Positions 54,388-63,493 of a stretch of DNA of 64,000 bases are shown piece after piece. Source of the stretch: an uncultured bacterium (GTDB taxonomy: Bacteria; Cyanobacteriota; Vampirovibrionia; Gastranaerophilales; Gastranaerophilaceae); contig CASDRS010000003.1 in the NCBI GenBank assembly GCA_949283255.1, positions 62,001 to 126,000 on the forward strand, given 5' to 3'. How positions within the stretch are numbered: position 1 is the stretch's first letter; each line of letters opens with the position of its first letter. The notes under the pieces were generated by a model. It made no database searches, had not been told where the DNA came from, and saw only the letters and a program-made list of their open reading frames with translations. Both the position numbers and the translations under genes were made by a program.

Positions 54388-56178
54388 ATGAGACAAGAAA
54401 AATCCAAAAAACAAATAAAAACAGAACTTTTGTCACCTGCAAAAGATAAGGAAACCGCAATTGCCGCAATAGATTGCGGGGCAGATGCAGTTTATATAGG
54501 AGCTTCTGCTTTCGGTGCAAGAGCTGTTGCATCAAATTCTTTAGAGGATATTGAAGAAGTCGTTAAATATGCACATAAATTTAATGTAAAAATAAATGTT
54601 GCGGTAAATACTATATTAAAAGACGAAGAACTTCCGGAAGCTGTAAAATTGATAGAAAAGCTTTATAAAATGGGAGTTGATGCAATAATTGTTCAAGACA
54701 TGGGTTTGATAAATTTAGCAGTCAAAAAACAGCTTCCACCAATAGTTTTGCACGCAAGCACTCAATGCGACAACAGAACTTTAGAGAAGGTAAAATTTTT
54801 TGAGGAAGTTGGACTTTCACGTGCAGTTCTTGCAAGAGAATTATCTTTGAAAGAAATAAAAACAATATGTGAAAATACAAATATAGAAATAGAAACGTTT
54901 ATTCATGGGGCCCTTTGTGTTTCGTATAGCGGGCAGTGTTATTTGAGTTGTTCCATCGGAGGACGTTCTGCAAACAGGGGAGAATGTGCTCAACCTTGTC
55001 GAAAAAAATATACTCTTGTAGATGAATGTGGAAATATTTTGGCTCAAAACAAGCATCTTCTTTCACTGAAAGATTTTAATGCATCTAAGCATATAGAAGA
55101 ATTAGTCCGTGCCGGAGTAAAGTCTTATAAGATAGAAGGAAGATTGAAGGACATAAATTATGTGCGCAACGTAACAGGTTTTTATAGGAAGGAGTTGGAC
55201 AAAGTTTCTCAAAAATCTTCTTCCGGTAAAATATTCTTTGATTTTGAACCTGATATAAATAAAACATTTAACAGAGGGTATACGGATTACTTTTTGGAAG
55301 AAAGAAAGAAATGCTTTAACTTTGATTCTCCAAAAATGATAGGAGAATTTGTCGGACTTGTTAAAAAGTCATCTCTTGGCTGGATAGAATTAGACAAAAA
55401 TATCCAGAAGTTAAATTCTCAAGACGGAATTTGTTATTTTGAAGATGATACTCTAAACGGATGCCTGATTAATAAAGTTGCTGATGGAAAAATCTATTTG
55501 AACAAAAATATAAAAATAAAAAACGGTGTAAAAATCTACAGAAATAATGATTATATTTTTGAAAAACATTTATCTGTGACAAAAACAAAAAGACGGTTGG
55601 GTGTAAAGTTTATATATTCTAATAGTACTCTACGTGCAATTGATGAAGATAGTTATGAAGAGTGTATAAATTTAGAAAAATATGAAAAAGCCAAAAATCC
55701 AGATAAAATGAAAGAAAACTTAAAAAATCAATTGGAAAAAACAGGCGACAGTGATTTTTATGTGAATGAAATAAAAATAGAAGGTGAAGTTCCATTTATT
55801 CCAATATCAGAGATAAACAAAATCAGAAGAGAGCTTTTGGAAAGTATAATAGCCAAACGGTTAGAATTATACAAAGTCGAAAAACAAAAAGATTTGAAAT
55901 ATGTTCCATACATCAAAGACAGTGTAGATTATAGAGCCAACATATATAATAAAGAGGCGGAAGAATTTTACCAAAAGTGCGGAAGCTCTGTTAAGGAGAG
56001 GGCTTTTGAGGGTTTAGTAAAAAGAGATGGAAAAGAATTAATGAGGACAAAACATTGTCTAAAGTATGCATTTAATTTATGTAAAAAGCCAAAAAAACTT
56101 TATATCGTGGATGAGAAGGGTAAAAAGTATAAATTAGGTTTTGACTGTAAAAACTGCGAAATGACAGTGTTTGAGTGA
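54388..56178 (+). CDS. U32 family peptidase-like protein (TrhP/RlhA type)
   Basis: 596 residues. The U32 signature ETFIHGALCVSYSGQCYLS lies near residue 175, followed by the Cys cluster GECAQPCRKKY. KTELLSPAKDKETAIAAIDC and GADAVYIGASAFGARA open the barrel. Relatives are prephenate-dependent RNA hydroxylases (TrhP on tRNA, RlhA on 23S rRNA) rather than proteases. The long C-terminal half (about 330-596) is an extra domain seen in the larger members. There is no Shine-Dalgarno; TGATATAAAT sits 8 nt before the ATG, so the message may be leaderless. Confidence 0.88.
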   Translation: MRQEKSKKQIKTELLSPAKDKETAIAAIDCGADAVYIGASAFGARAVASNSLEDIEEVVKYAHKFNVKINVAVNTILKDEELPEAVKLIEKLYKMGVDAIIVQDMGLINLAVKKQLPPIVLHASTQCDNRTLEKVKFFEEVGLSRAVLARELSLKEIKTICENTNIEIETFIHGALCVSYSGQCYLSCSIGGRSANRGECAQPCRKKYTLVDECGNILAQNKHLLSLKDFNASKHIEELVRAGVKSYKIEGRLKDINYVRNVTGFYRKELDKVSQKSSSGKIFFDFEPDINKTFNRGYTDYFLEERKKCFNFDSPKMIGEFVGLVKKSSLGWIELDKNIQKLNSQDGICYFEDDTLNGCLINKVADGKIYLNKNIKIKNGVKIYRNNDYIFEKHLSVTKTKRRLGVKFIYSNSTLRAIDEDSYEECINLEKYEKAKNPDKMKENLKNQLEKTGDSDFYVNEIKIEGEVPFIPISEINKIRRELLESIIAKRLELYKVEKQKDLKYVPYIKDSVDYRANIYNKEAEEFYQKCGSSVKERAFEGLVKRDGKELMRTKHCLKYAFNLCKKPKKLYIVDEKGKKYKLGFDCKNCEMTVFE

Positions 56179-56293
56179 TAAATCAAAAAATCTGAAAAAT
56201 ATATTAAGTGATGTTACAAGATTTAAAAAATATTTGTCTTTTTTGTTTGTACAAAATACAATATAAGTGGGAAATTTTGAGGGATTATTAGTT

Positions 56294-56800
56294 ATGACAG
56301 AACAAGCGCTTAAAGAGAGGACTTTAACACCACAAGAGGTTAGAGCAATTTTAAATACTGACAACAAAGAAATCGTTGAGCTTTGTAAGAAAGCTTCAAT
56401 ATTACCTAGAAAAAATAGCCGTGGGATGACTTATTTTTCATACGACGAAGTAAAGAATTTAAGAAAGGTTCAAGCAATGAAAAATAAAGTAACAAATCCT
56501 GTAGTACAAAGCAGTGCACCTGCACAAGTTCCGGCTATGAAGAGCATTCTATCATCTATCAAGAATATGGAAAATACATTGAGCGAAAAAATTGCTCAAG
56601 TGATAGATGAAAAATTGGAAGGTATGGATGAAGTTGTCGTAGAATTGATTCGTTGCAAGACTGATAACGAAACTCTAAGACAAAAGATAGTTGATTTAAA
56701 TAAAGAACTTTATCAATTAAAGAACAGATTAAACAGTTACAAGCCTGTAGGTCTTGGTTTATACGTAAAAAAAGACCAACACGTTTGGAATAATAAATAA
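56294..56800 (+). CDS. MerR-like DNA-binding coiled-coil protein
   Basis: 168 residues. The N-terminal MerR-type helix-turn-helix (TLTPQEVRAILNTDNKEIVE, then YFSYDEVKNLRKVQ) spans about 10-60. A linker and a long C-terminal coiled coil (SEKIAQVIDEKLEGMDEVVV to YQLKNRLNSYK) follow. No effector domain is evident, so it may act as an architectural or recA-operon regulator. Start at ATG 56294 with GAGGGA upstream; a GTG nine codons earlier is less likely. It lies 10 nt before recA. Confidence 0.78.
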   Translation: MTEQALKERTLTPQEVRAILNTDNKEIVELCKKASILPRKNSRGMTYFSYDEVKNLRKVQAMKNKVTNPVVQSSAPAQVPAMKSILSSIKNMENTLSEKIAQVIDEKLEGMDEVVVELIRCKTDNETLRQKIVDLNKELYQLKNRLNSYKPVGLGLYVKKDQHVWNNK

Positions 56801-56810
56801 GGGATAAAAT

Positions 56811-57833
56811 ATGGCTGTAAAAGAAAAAGACGCAGAGGTAACTTCAGTTTCTGATGAAAGAAGTAAAGCCTTAAAGTTAGCTATTGAAAAAATTGAAAAA
56901 GATTTTGGTAAAGGTGCCATAATGAAACTTGGCGATAAGGCAACAGTAAATGTTGATGCAATCCCAACAGGTTCATTGGCATTAGATGTGGCTTTGGGTA
57001 TAGGAGGAATACCTCGCGGTCGTATAATAGAAATTTACGGTCCGGAAAGTTCAGGAAAAACAACTTTGGCTCAACATATTGTTGCAGAATGCCAAAAAAG
57101 AGGCGGAATAGCAGCATTTGTTGATGCAGAACACGCTCTTGATCCTGAATATGCAAGAAATCTTGGTGTTCAAGTAGATGACTTATTAATCTCACAGCCT
57201 GATACAGGTGAGCAAGCGCTTGATATTACAGAAGAATTGGTTCGCTCAGGAGCTGTTGATGTTGTAGTTGTCGACTCTGTTGCAGCATTAGTTCCAAAGG
57301 CTGAAATTGAAGGTTCTATGGAAGATCAGCAAATGGGCTTGCAGGCTCGTTTGATGAGTAAAGCTTTGAGAAAATTAACAGGTATTATAGGTAAAACAAA
57401 CACAACAGTTATATTTATTAACCAATTGAGAATGAAAATCGGTGTAATGTACGGCAACCCTGAAACAACAACAGGTGGTAATGCTTTAAAATATTACGCA
57501 AGTGTCCGTCTGGAAATTAAACGTACAGACGGTGTAAAAGGAGAAGATGGTGATATTGGTAACCATGTAAGAGTTAGAGTTTTGAAAAACAAAGTTGCTC
57601 CTCCTTTTAGAACAGCAGAATTTGATATTATATTTGGTAAAGGAATTTGTAAGGTAGGAAATATTCTTGACGTTGCAGTAAATCTTGGCATCGTAAATAA
57701 GGCAGGTTCTTGGTTTAGCTTTAAGGATGAAAAGTTGGGTCAAGGTCGTGATAAGGCAAGAGATTTTCTTACAGAAAACCCTGATATTTTGAATGAAGTT
57801 GAAACTTTAGTTAGAGCAAAACTTGCCGAATAA
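56811..57833 (+). CDS. recA: recombinase RecA
   Basis: 340 residues, full length. Walker [10 protein letters not shown] (77-85), Walker [12 protein letters not shown]1 [20 protein letters not shown] and L2 [20 protein letters not shown] are canonical. It drives strand exchange and LexA-type co-cleavage. It follows the MerR-like gene by 10 nt, so the two are probably one transcript. No LexA box was recognised. Imperfect inverted repeats after the stop may terminate it weakly. Confidence 0.98.
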   Translation: MAVKEKDAEVTSVSDERSKALKLAIEKIEKDFGKGAIMKLGDKATVNVDAIPTGSLALDVALGIGGIPRGRIIEIYGPESSGKTTLAQHIVAECQKRGGIAAFVDAEHALDPEYARNLGVQVDDLLISQPDTGEQALDITEELVRSGAVDVVVVDSVAALVPKAEIEGSMEDQQMGLQARLMSKALRKLTGIIGKTNTTVIFINQLRMKIGVMYGNPETTTGGNALKYYASVRLEIKRTDGVKGEDGDIGNHVRVRVLKNKVAPPFRTAEFDIIFGKGICKVGNILDVAVNLGIVNKAGSWFSFKDEKLGQGRDKARDFLTENPDILNEVETLVRAKLAE

Positions 57834-57993
57834 ACAATTGTAAAGATATATAAAGTTAAAAAAATAGGCAAAACTCCAATAATGGCAGTAGTTTTGGAAT
57901 TTTGGCATGTTTTATTGAGCAAATAACTAGCAAGAAAAAACATGTTTATTTTTAAAATAAGCATAATTACGTACAAAAAGGAGGTAATACTTT

Positions 57994-58932
57994 ATGCAAG
58001 TAGGTGCAATTCAATGTTATACTAATTTTACAGGCCGTTACAGAAACAATAAAGTTGATAATAATAATGAAGAGAACAGACAAATAGAAAACAAACCAAA
58101 TGTATTTTATGGCGACAGAGGTAGCAGAACATTGAAAAATGCTGCAAAAGGTGCAGTTGCTGCAATGTTTTTCTTACCAATAGTAGGCGGAGGTTTGGCA
58201 AGCTGTGATACAGAAGCTTTATCAGAAGCTTACGCTTACGCAGAAGCAAAAGACAGTTGCGGATGTAATATTGTAAACGGCAAAGACACAGTTACAATAG
58301 TACTTCCTGGCAAAGACAGTATTATCCACGATACAATAACTCAAATTATTGAAGACAGAGACACTGTATATATCAAGAAATGTTATGATTCTCCAGTAAT
58401 TGATGCAATAAGAGATTTCTTTGAAGCAAACGATATAGATTTAGGCGATGAAAGAATTCCGTTGACCATAACTTGGATCGATGAACAAAATGTTCCGGCT
58501 CGTCCAAAACAAGTATTTGACGGAAGATCTTCAAGTTATGATGAAGTAAATTATACTGTTGACAGAACTCCTTGGGATAATGAAACAGGTTCATTCATTT
58601 TAGGTAAAGGTGATACTTACGAAAACATTCGTTACTCATTAACAGAAGATGGTAAATTGATGATGTCTCGTTTTGTACCTCGTAACCCATACGTAAAACC
58701 AAAATCAAGAGGTGAATGGATATATTCAAACAGTGCAGTTTATGATATCAATAAAGACAAAAATGTTGTAAACAGATATAAAGTTAACAATGACGGTTCT
58801 GAAGAATATGTAGGTACTTTCAAGCCTGGTGAATTACCTGGAACTATAAAAGTAACTAACCCATACGGAACAGATTGGCGTTATTCAAACGTAAAAGTTG
58901 TAACAGGAAAAGCTCCTGATTGCGATGAATAA
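57994..58932 (+). CDS. NFTG-tagged protein with internal lipobox, unknown
   Basis: 312 residues. An unusual order: a ~48-residue polar N-terminus with QCYTNFTGRYRNN, then a hydrophobic stretch (about 49-68, AAKGAVAAMFFLPIVGGGL) ending in the lipobox LASC, then an acidic soluble domain. That domain has GKDTVTIVLPGKDSIIHDTI and a C-terminal beta-rich part (RGEWIYSNSAVYDINKD; DWRYSNVKVVT). AAAGGAGGT precedes the ATG, the best ribosome site in the window, suggesting high expression. No known family. Confidence 0.75.
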   Translation: MQVGAIQCYTNFTGRYRNNKVDNNNEENRQIENKPNVFYGDRGSRTLKNAAKGAVAAMFFLPIVGGGLASCDTEALSEAYAYAEAKDSCGCNIVNGKDTVTIVLPGKDSIIHDTITQIIEDRDTVYIKKCYDSPVIDAIRDFFEANDIDLGDERIPLTITWIDEQNVPARPKQVFDGRSSSYDEVNYTVDRTPWDNETGSFILGKGDTYENIRYSLTEDGKLMMSRFVPRNPYVKPKSRGEWIYSNSAVYDINKDKNVVNRYKVNNDGSEEYVGTFKPGELPGTIKVTNPYGTDWRYSNVKVVTGKAPDCDE

Positions 58933-58956
58933 CTAATAAAACCCAAAAGAAGAAAT

Positions 58957-58990
58957 AAAAAACAGCTCCTTATTACAAGGGGCTGTTTTT
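58957..58990 (+). terminator. terminator before dnaN
   Basis: 14-nt arms AAAAACAGCTCCTT / AAGGGGCTGTTTTT with one mismatch and a T tail. Confidence 0.88.
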
Positions 58991-59079
58991 CTTGTAATTT
59001 TGTAAAGGCGAAGGGATAAAATATTTATTTTTAAAAGGTTTTATAATACAATTAAGTAAAAATATGGGGAGTAGGATTT

Positions 59080-60210
59080 ATGAAGATTGTCGTAAAAAAA
59101 GAGGATTTATATAACGGTATAAAAATAGTAGAAAAAGCTGCAGGGCAAAAAACTGTATTGCCAATCTTAGCAAATATTTTGATAGAAACAATAAACCAAA
59201 ATTCAATAAGATTAGTTGCACAAGATATGGAAATGGCAATATCAACTATAGTAGATGCTCAAGTTGAAGAAGAAGGTAAAATAACATTACCTTCAAAAAC
59301 CTTGAATGATATTGTTTCAAAATTGAGTAATAAACTTATTACTATAGAATTTAACGAATCAGAGGGTGCTGATTCTACAGTAGTAAACATAACTTGTCAG
59401 AATTCAAAGTTTGATTTGGTTGGTATATCAGCTGCAGAATTTCCTTCAATGAATAAAGTTGCGGCAGAACAACAAGAAACAGGTCTTGATATCGAAATAA
59501 AACCATTTTTAAAAGGAGTAAAGCAGGCAGGTTTTGCGGTATCATCAGCTGATTTGTATAGAATATTCTCAGGTGTTGTTTGTAAAATATCAGGTCAAAC
59601 CTTGGAGATAGCTTCTACAGACGGAAACAGACTTGCAAGAGTAAGAGAATCAATACAAAATCAAGAAAATTCAGACTTACAATTGGTAATACCATCAAAA
59701 GTTTTAAATGAATTTATAAGAATAAGTTCATATATAGAAGATGAATCTGTAAAATTAACAGTTGCCGGAAAACAGATTATATTGAATACATCAAAAATTT
59801 CAATGGTAGCTCAATTATTGGAAGGTAAATATCCTGATTACAATGTGTTGATTCCGCAAGATTGTCAGAAAAATGCGACAGTGAATGTTGCTGAGATGGA
59901 AACAGCTCTGGATCGTGTATCAACATTGGTTAACGAAAAGACAAGTATCGTAAAACTAGAGTTTACGGAAAATAATCTAAAGCTTACTGCAGATACTCCA
60001 AATATGGGTAAATCCGAAGAAACAATGGCAATAGATTATACCGGAGAAGATATTACAATAGCATTTAATTATAAATATATATTGGATGTATTGAGACATA
60101 TAGAAAGTGAAGAAGTAAAGATAGGATTGAATACAAACCTTTCTGCGTCTGTATTTAGACCAAATACAGATGAAGACTTTGTATGTCTTGTAATGCCTGT
60201 TCGTTATTAA
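59080..60210 (+). CDS. dnaN: DNA polymerase III beta sliding clamp
   Basis: 376 residues, three topologically similar domains. KTVLPILANILIETI, the ASTDGNRLARV loop, GKYPDYNVLIPQ and the C-terminal FVCLVMPVRY (clamp-loader contact P-M-R) are canonical. GGGGAGTAGGA precedes the ATG. It stands alone with a terminator, without dnaA or recF beside it, as in Cyanobacteria where dnaN is often near the origin. Confidence 0.98.
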   Translation: MKIVVKKEDLYNGIKIVEKAAGQKTVLPILANILIETINQNSIRLVAQDMEMAISTIVDAQVEEEGKITLPSKTLNDIVSKLSNKLITIEFNESEGADSTVVNITCQNSKFDLVGISAAEFPSMNKVAAEQQETGLDIEIKPFLKGVKQAGFAVSSADLYRIFSGVVCKISGQTLEIASTDGNRLARVRESIQNQENSDLQLVIPSKVLNEFIRISSYIEDESVKLTVAGKQIILNTSKISMVAQLLEGKYPDYNVLIPQDCQKNATVNVAEMETALDRVSTLVNEKTSIVKLEFTENNLKLTADTPNMGKSEETMAIDYTGEDITIAFNYKYILDVLRHIESEEVKIGLNTNLSASVFRPNTDEDFVCLVMPVRY

Positions 60211-60231
60211 AAATATATGTAACAAAATATT

Positions 60232-60270
60232 AAAAAACCTTCCGAATAATTAAAGTTTGGAAGGTTTTTT
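60232..60270 (+). terminator. terminator of dnaN
   Basis: Perfect 12-bp stem AAAAAACCTTCC / GGAAGGTTTTTT with a 15-nt loop. Confidence 0.88.
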
Positions 60271-60316
60271 GTCGTACATAAAACTGTTGAGGTTAGACAA
60301 AATAAGGAGCTGAAAA

Positions 60317-60451
60317 ATGTATCAATATACAATTTGGCCTGGTGCATATAGTTTTAAAGAAGAAATAGGATTGTTTTTAGACTTTTTTAAAAAGCAGTTG
60401 CAATTTTTAATAGAAGAAATTGAAAAAACAGAAAAAGCTATAGAAAAATAA
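60317..60451 (+). CDS. 44-residue microprotein, unknown
   Basis: MYQYTIWPGAYSFKEEIGLF, then LDFFKKQLQFLIEE and a Lys/Glu-rich end. The central part forms an amphipathic helix (GLFLDFFKKQLQFLI), so it may be membrane-peripheral. A perfect AAGGAG sits 7 nt before the ATG. It lies between the dnaN terminator and a stem-loop at 60503. Confidence 0.6.
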   Translation: MYQYTIWPGAYSFKEEIGLFLDFFKKQLQFLIEEIEKTEKAIEK

Positions 60452-60502
60452 AATAGCTGTTGATTGGGTAATGTAACATAAAAATGTGAGTAAAAGTTTA
60501 TA

Positions 60503-60524
60503 ATGACCGGAGCAATCCGGTCAT
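60503..60524 (+). terminator. stem-loop after the 44-residue gene
   Basis: 8-bp perfect stem ATGACCGG / CCGGTCAT with a 6-nt loop, followed by only two Ts, so termination would be weak. Confidence 0.45.
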
Positions 60525-60558
60525 TTCGATAAATATTACGAAAAATCAAAATTCATGA

Positions 60559-60564
60559 TATAAT
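60559..60564 (+). promoter_or_regulatory. -10 box of the TPR gene, leaderless geometry
   Basis: ATGA-TATAAT ends 6 nt before ATG 60571; no Shine-Dalgarno. Confidence 0.6.
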
Positions 60565-60570
60565 CAATAT

Positions 60571-61533
60571 ATGAAGAGATTGCTAGTAATATCATTAATA
60601 TTATCCTCTTTATGTATGCCTGTTATGGCAAATGAGATAATAGAGGATTATATGGATATAGTATCGAATGATTGTGTCTTGGGAGATTATGCAGATGCCG
60701 TTTTGTATTTGGATAAGATAATAAAAATGACGCCTAACAATCAGGAATACAAGAAATTAAAAGATTTGTTGTATCAGTTAGGTACAACAAATCAAAAATC
60801 ATTTATCTCAGGATATAATCCGCAATTAGATAAAGCCTTTAGTGCGAAACTTGTCGGAGATCGTGTAGGTGAAGAAAATGCCTTAAAAGAAGCAACAAAT
60901 GGCGGCAGCTTTTGGGCATACAGTTATTTAGGCGATTATTTTAGAGATAATAAAAAATATCAGGAAGCTATAGACGCATATTTTAAGGCTTATGAACTTC
61001 AACCTTCGTTTACACAAGCATTGTTGTCAATAGCAGTATGTTATTTGGAATCTGGGCAATATGATATGGTAAACGAGCCTATAAGAAGATTTTTATACCA
61101 AAATCAACAATCGGATGTAGCTTATGCAATAAGAGCAAAAGCTTATATGATGTTGGGGCAATATGTAGATGCTGAAACGGAAATAGTAACAGCATTGGCT
61201 CTAAACAATGATATAGAATACAAGCTTTTACAAGGTATAATCTTAACTAAAAGAGGCAGCTATCCGAAAGCAATAAATGTATTAAGCGAAGTCGCAAAAG
61301 AAGTTCAGACCTCGGATGTATATAAATATTTGGGTTATTGTTATTTAGGGATAAAAGATTACAATAATGCAATGTTAAATATGGATAAAGCAATCATACT
61401 CTCTGATGATGATAACGAATTAAAAACAAAGTATAATGAGACAAAGAACCTTATAAAGAACATGAATGCGGTTCAATTGCAAAAAGAAGACAGATCGGAA
61501 GTAAAGAATATATATGAGCAGAAGAGTGAATAG
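60571..61533 (+). CDS. exported TPR-repeat protein
   Basis: 320 residues. Signal peptide KRLLVISLILSSLCMPVMA, then about seven TPR-like units (YQEAIDAYFKAYELQPSFTQ, KYLGYCYLGIKDYNNAMLNM). Probably a periplasmic scaffold. Heads a rightward operon whose next gene, a phosphoesterase, overlaps it by 20 nt. Its leaderless-type promoter is the only one I see for this group. Confidence 0.85.
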   Translation: MKRLLVISLILSSLCMPVMANEIIEDYMDIVSNDCVLGDYADAVLYLDKIIKMTPNNQEYKKLKDLLYQLGTTNQKSFISGYNPQLDKAFSAKLVGDRVGEENALKEATNGGSFWAYSYLGDYFRDNKKYQEAIDAYFKAYELQPSFTQALLSIAVCYLESGQYDMVNEPIRRFLYQNQQSDVAYAIRAKAYMMLGQYVDAETEIVTALALNNDIEYKLLQGIILTKRGSYPKAINVLSEVAKEVQTSDVYKYLGYCYLGIKDYNNAMLNMDKAIILSDDDNELKTKYNETKNLIKNMNAVQLQKEDRSEVKNIYEQKSE

Positions 61534-62521
61534 GCGAGTGAGGCAAAAGCTTCACAAGCCGAAAGAAAAAAAAGAATCAATGTTATCACGTGCAATAAGT
61601 GGTATGTTTACCATAATATTGGCTGGAATAATGGTGTATGGACTTCAATGTTATAGTGCCAGTGATTTAAGATTTGTGCAGGTTTCTGATGCTCATTTTT
61701 CAACAAGAAATGTTAATACTTCGTTTAAATTGACGGCAGAATCTCCAAAAATTCTTGATGATGTAATAGAACAAATTAATGAGACACCAGATGTAAATTT
61801 TGTAATGTTTTCCGGTGATTTGATAGACAAACCTTTTGAAAAAGAGCTGCAAGCCTTTCTTCCGCACGTGGAGTCTTTGAAATATCCATGGTATATGGCA
61901 TTTGGTAATCACGATGTCTGTGTAGGCGGATATTTAACAAAATCTTTGTATCTTGATATAGTGTCAAAACACAATGAGAATTTTAAATTTAAAAAGCCAT
62001 ATTATTCTTTTGTCCCAAGAAAAGGATATAAAGTAATAGTTTTGGATACCATAATAGATACAAGAATAACATCAAACGGGAATATTTATCCAGAAGAATT
62101 GAAATGGCTAAAAGAAGAATTGGATAAATCCAAAAAAGATATAGTGTTAATCTTTATGCATGTTCCAATAGTAGAACCTTTTCCAAGTGAGGGGCACAGG
62201 CTTTTGAATGCTGGAGAAGTTCAGGCAATAATAGAACAATATAAAAACCCGATAGGAGTATTTCAGGGACACTATCATGCAAGCAAAATAAGACAAAAAG
62301 GAAATGTTTTGTATGTAAATTCACCTTCATTGGTATCTTATCCGAATGCATTTCGTGTAGTAACGATAAAAAATGAGCGTAAGAAAGTGATTTTTGAAAT
62401 ACAACAGAAAAACACAAGAGAATCAAATGTGAGAGCTCTTGCAAAAATGATGGTCTTTTCAGCAAAATTATACTCAGGAGATGAAGAAGATCAAAACGGA
62501 GTTTATGAAATAAAAAAATAG
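61514..62521 (+). CDS. membrane-anchored calcineurin-like phosphoesterase
   Basis: 335 residues. A basic N-terminus (SRRVNRRVRQKLHKPKEKKE) and one transmembrane helix (about 27-44) place the catalytic domain outside the cytoplasm. The metal site is complete: Asp59 and His61 (VSDAHF), Asp102 (SGDLID), Asn132-His133 (FGNHD), MHVPI, and QGHYHASK. Likely a 3',5'-cyclic-nucleotide, lipid or surface-phosphate phosphodiesterase; substrate unknown. It overlaps the TPR gene, so translation is coupled. Confidence 0.9.
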   Translation: MSRRVNRRVRQKLHKPKEKKESMLSRAISGMFTIILAGIMVYGLQCYSASDLRFVQVSDAHFSTRNVNTSFKLTAESPKILDDVIEQINETPDVNFVMFSGDLIDKPFEKELQAFLPHVESLKYPWYMAFGNHDVCVGGYLTKSLYLDIVSKHNENFKFKKPYYSFVPRKGYKVIVLDTIIDTRITSNGNIYPEELKWLKEELDKSKKDIVLIFMHVPIVEPFPSEGHRLLNAGEVQAIIEQYKNPIGVFQGHYHASKIRQKGNVLYVNSPSLVSYPNAFRVVTIKNERKKVIFEIQQKNTRESNVRALAKMMVFSAKLYSGDEEDQNGVYEIKK

Positions 62522-62533
62522 AAGGAAAAGAAT

Positions 62534-63466
62534 ATGAGCGAGTTTAAAGTGAAATTTAGAGGAGTAAGAGGCAGTTACCCGATAGCAAAAAGAGAATTTA
62601 TGGAATATGGCGGGAATACATCTTGCGTTGAAGTAAATGTTGGAGGACATTTAATAATTTTGGATGCAGGTACCGGCTTGATAAATCTCGGGGATGAATT
62701 GGTAGAGAAATATATAACTTCAGCATCTTCTCCACAAGAAAGAACTCCAATAAAGGCAGTTGTCTTAATATCTCATATTCATCAAGATCATATTCAGGGT
62801 TTTACTTTTTTTAGACCGCTTCATATTCGTTCAACAATCTTAGATGTATATGGCAATGTAAATTATAACGAGACACTTTCAGATGAATTGGCAAGTTTGC
62901 TGTTCGGAAAATCATTTCCGCTGGATTTAGGTAATATTGCGGGGAACTTGTATATACATGATTTGAACGAAACAGATGGGATAATATTAAGGCACAATCT
63001 TCCTCCATTGGTAAAAAGAATTGAAAATGATGAAGATTTGAAAATATCAGATGACGAAGTCTTAATAACTTGTTATCGTTCATACGCTCATCCTCAAGAA
63101 GGTGTTATTATCTATAAGATAACATATAGAGGGAAAACTCTGGTATATGCAACAGATAAAGAAGGTTATCCAGGTGGAGACCAAAAATTAGCAAATTTTG
63201 CAAAAAATTGCGATTTAATAATTCATGATGCACAATATACAACAGAGGATTATTTGGATACATTTTCACCAAAGCAAGGTTATGGCCATTCTACATTTGA
63301 TATGGCAGTAGAATGTAAAAATCAATTAAAAGCAAAACAATTAGTATTTTTCCATTATGACCCGTCTTATGATGATGAAAAATTATCGCAAATAAAAGAG
63401 AGATATAAAAATATAGACCAAGATTCAATATTAGCTTATGAAGGATTGGAAATAAATCTTTTGTAA
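62534..63466 (+). CDS. metallo-beta-lactamase-fold hydrolase
   Basis: 310 residues, cytosolic. The N-terminal VKFRGVRGSYP and YGGNTSCVEV are typical of the PhnP/RNase Z-like MBL subgroup. Zinc ligands appear in SHIHQDH (His81, His83, Asp85, His86), YAHPQEG, ATDKEG (bridging Asp) and VFFHYDP. This group includes cyclic-phosphodiesterases and nucleases. GAAGGAAAAG precedes the ATG, 12 nt after the phosphoesterase, so it belongs to the same operon. Confidence 0.9.
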   Translation: MSEFKVKFRGVRGSYPIAKREFMEYGGNTSCVEVNVGGHLIILDAGTGLINLGDELVEKYITSASSPQERTPIKAVVLISHIHQDHIQGFTFFRPLHIRSTILDVYGNVNYNETLSDELASLLFGKSFPLDLGNIAGNLYIHDLNETDGIILRHNLPPLVKRIENDEDLKISDDEVLITCYRSYAHPQEGVIIYKITYRGKTLVYATDKEGYPGGDQKLANFAKNCDLIIHDAQYTTEDYLDTFSPKQGYGHSTFDMAVECKNQLKAKQLVFFHYDPSYDDEKLSQIKERYKNIDQDSILAYEGLEINLL

Positions 63467-63493
63467 TTATATAATAATATGCAGGCAGGTCTT

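Noticed and set aside
57840-57960. Terminator after recA
   Set aside because: Inverted repeats exist (AAAACTCCAA / TTGGAATTTT with a mismatch) but no stem with a following T tract is convincing.
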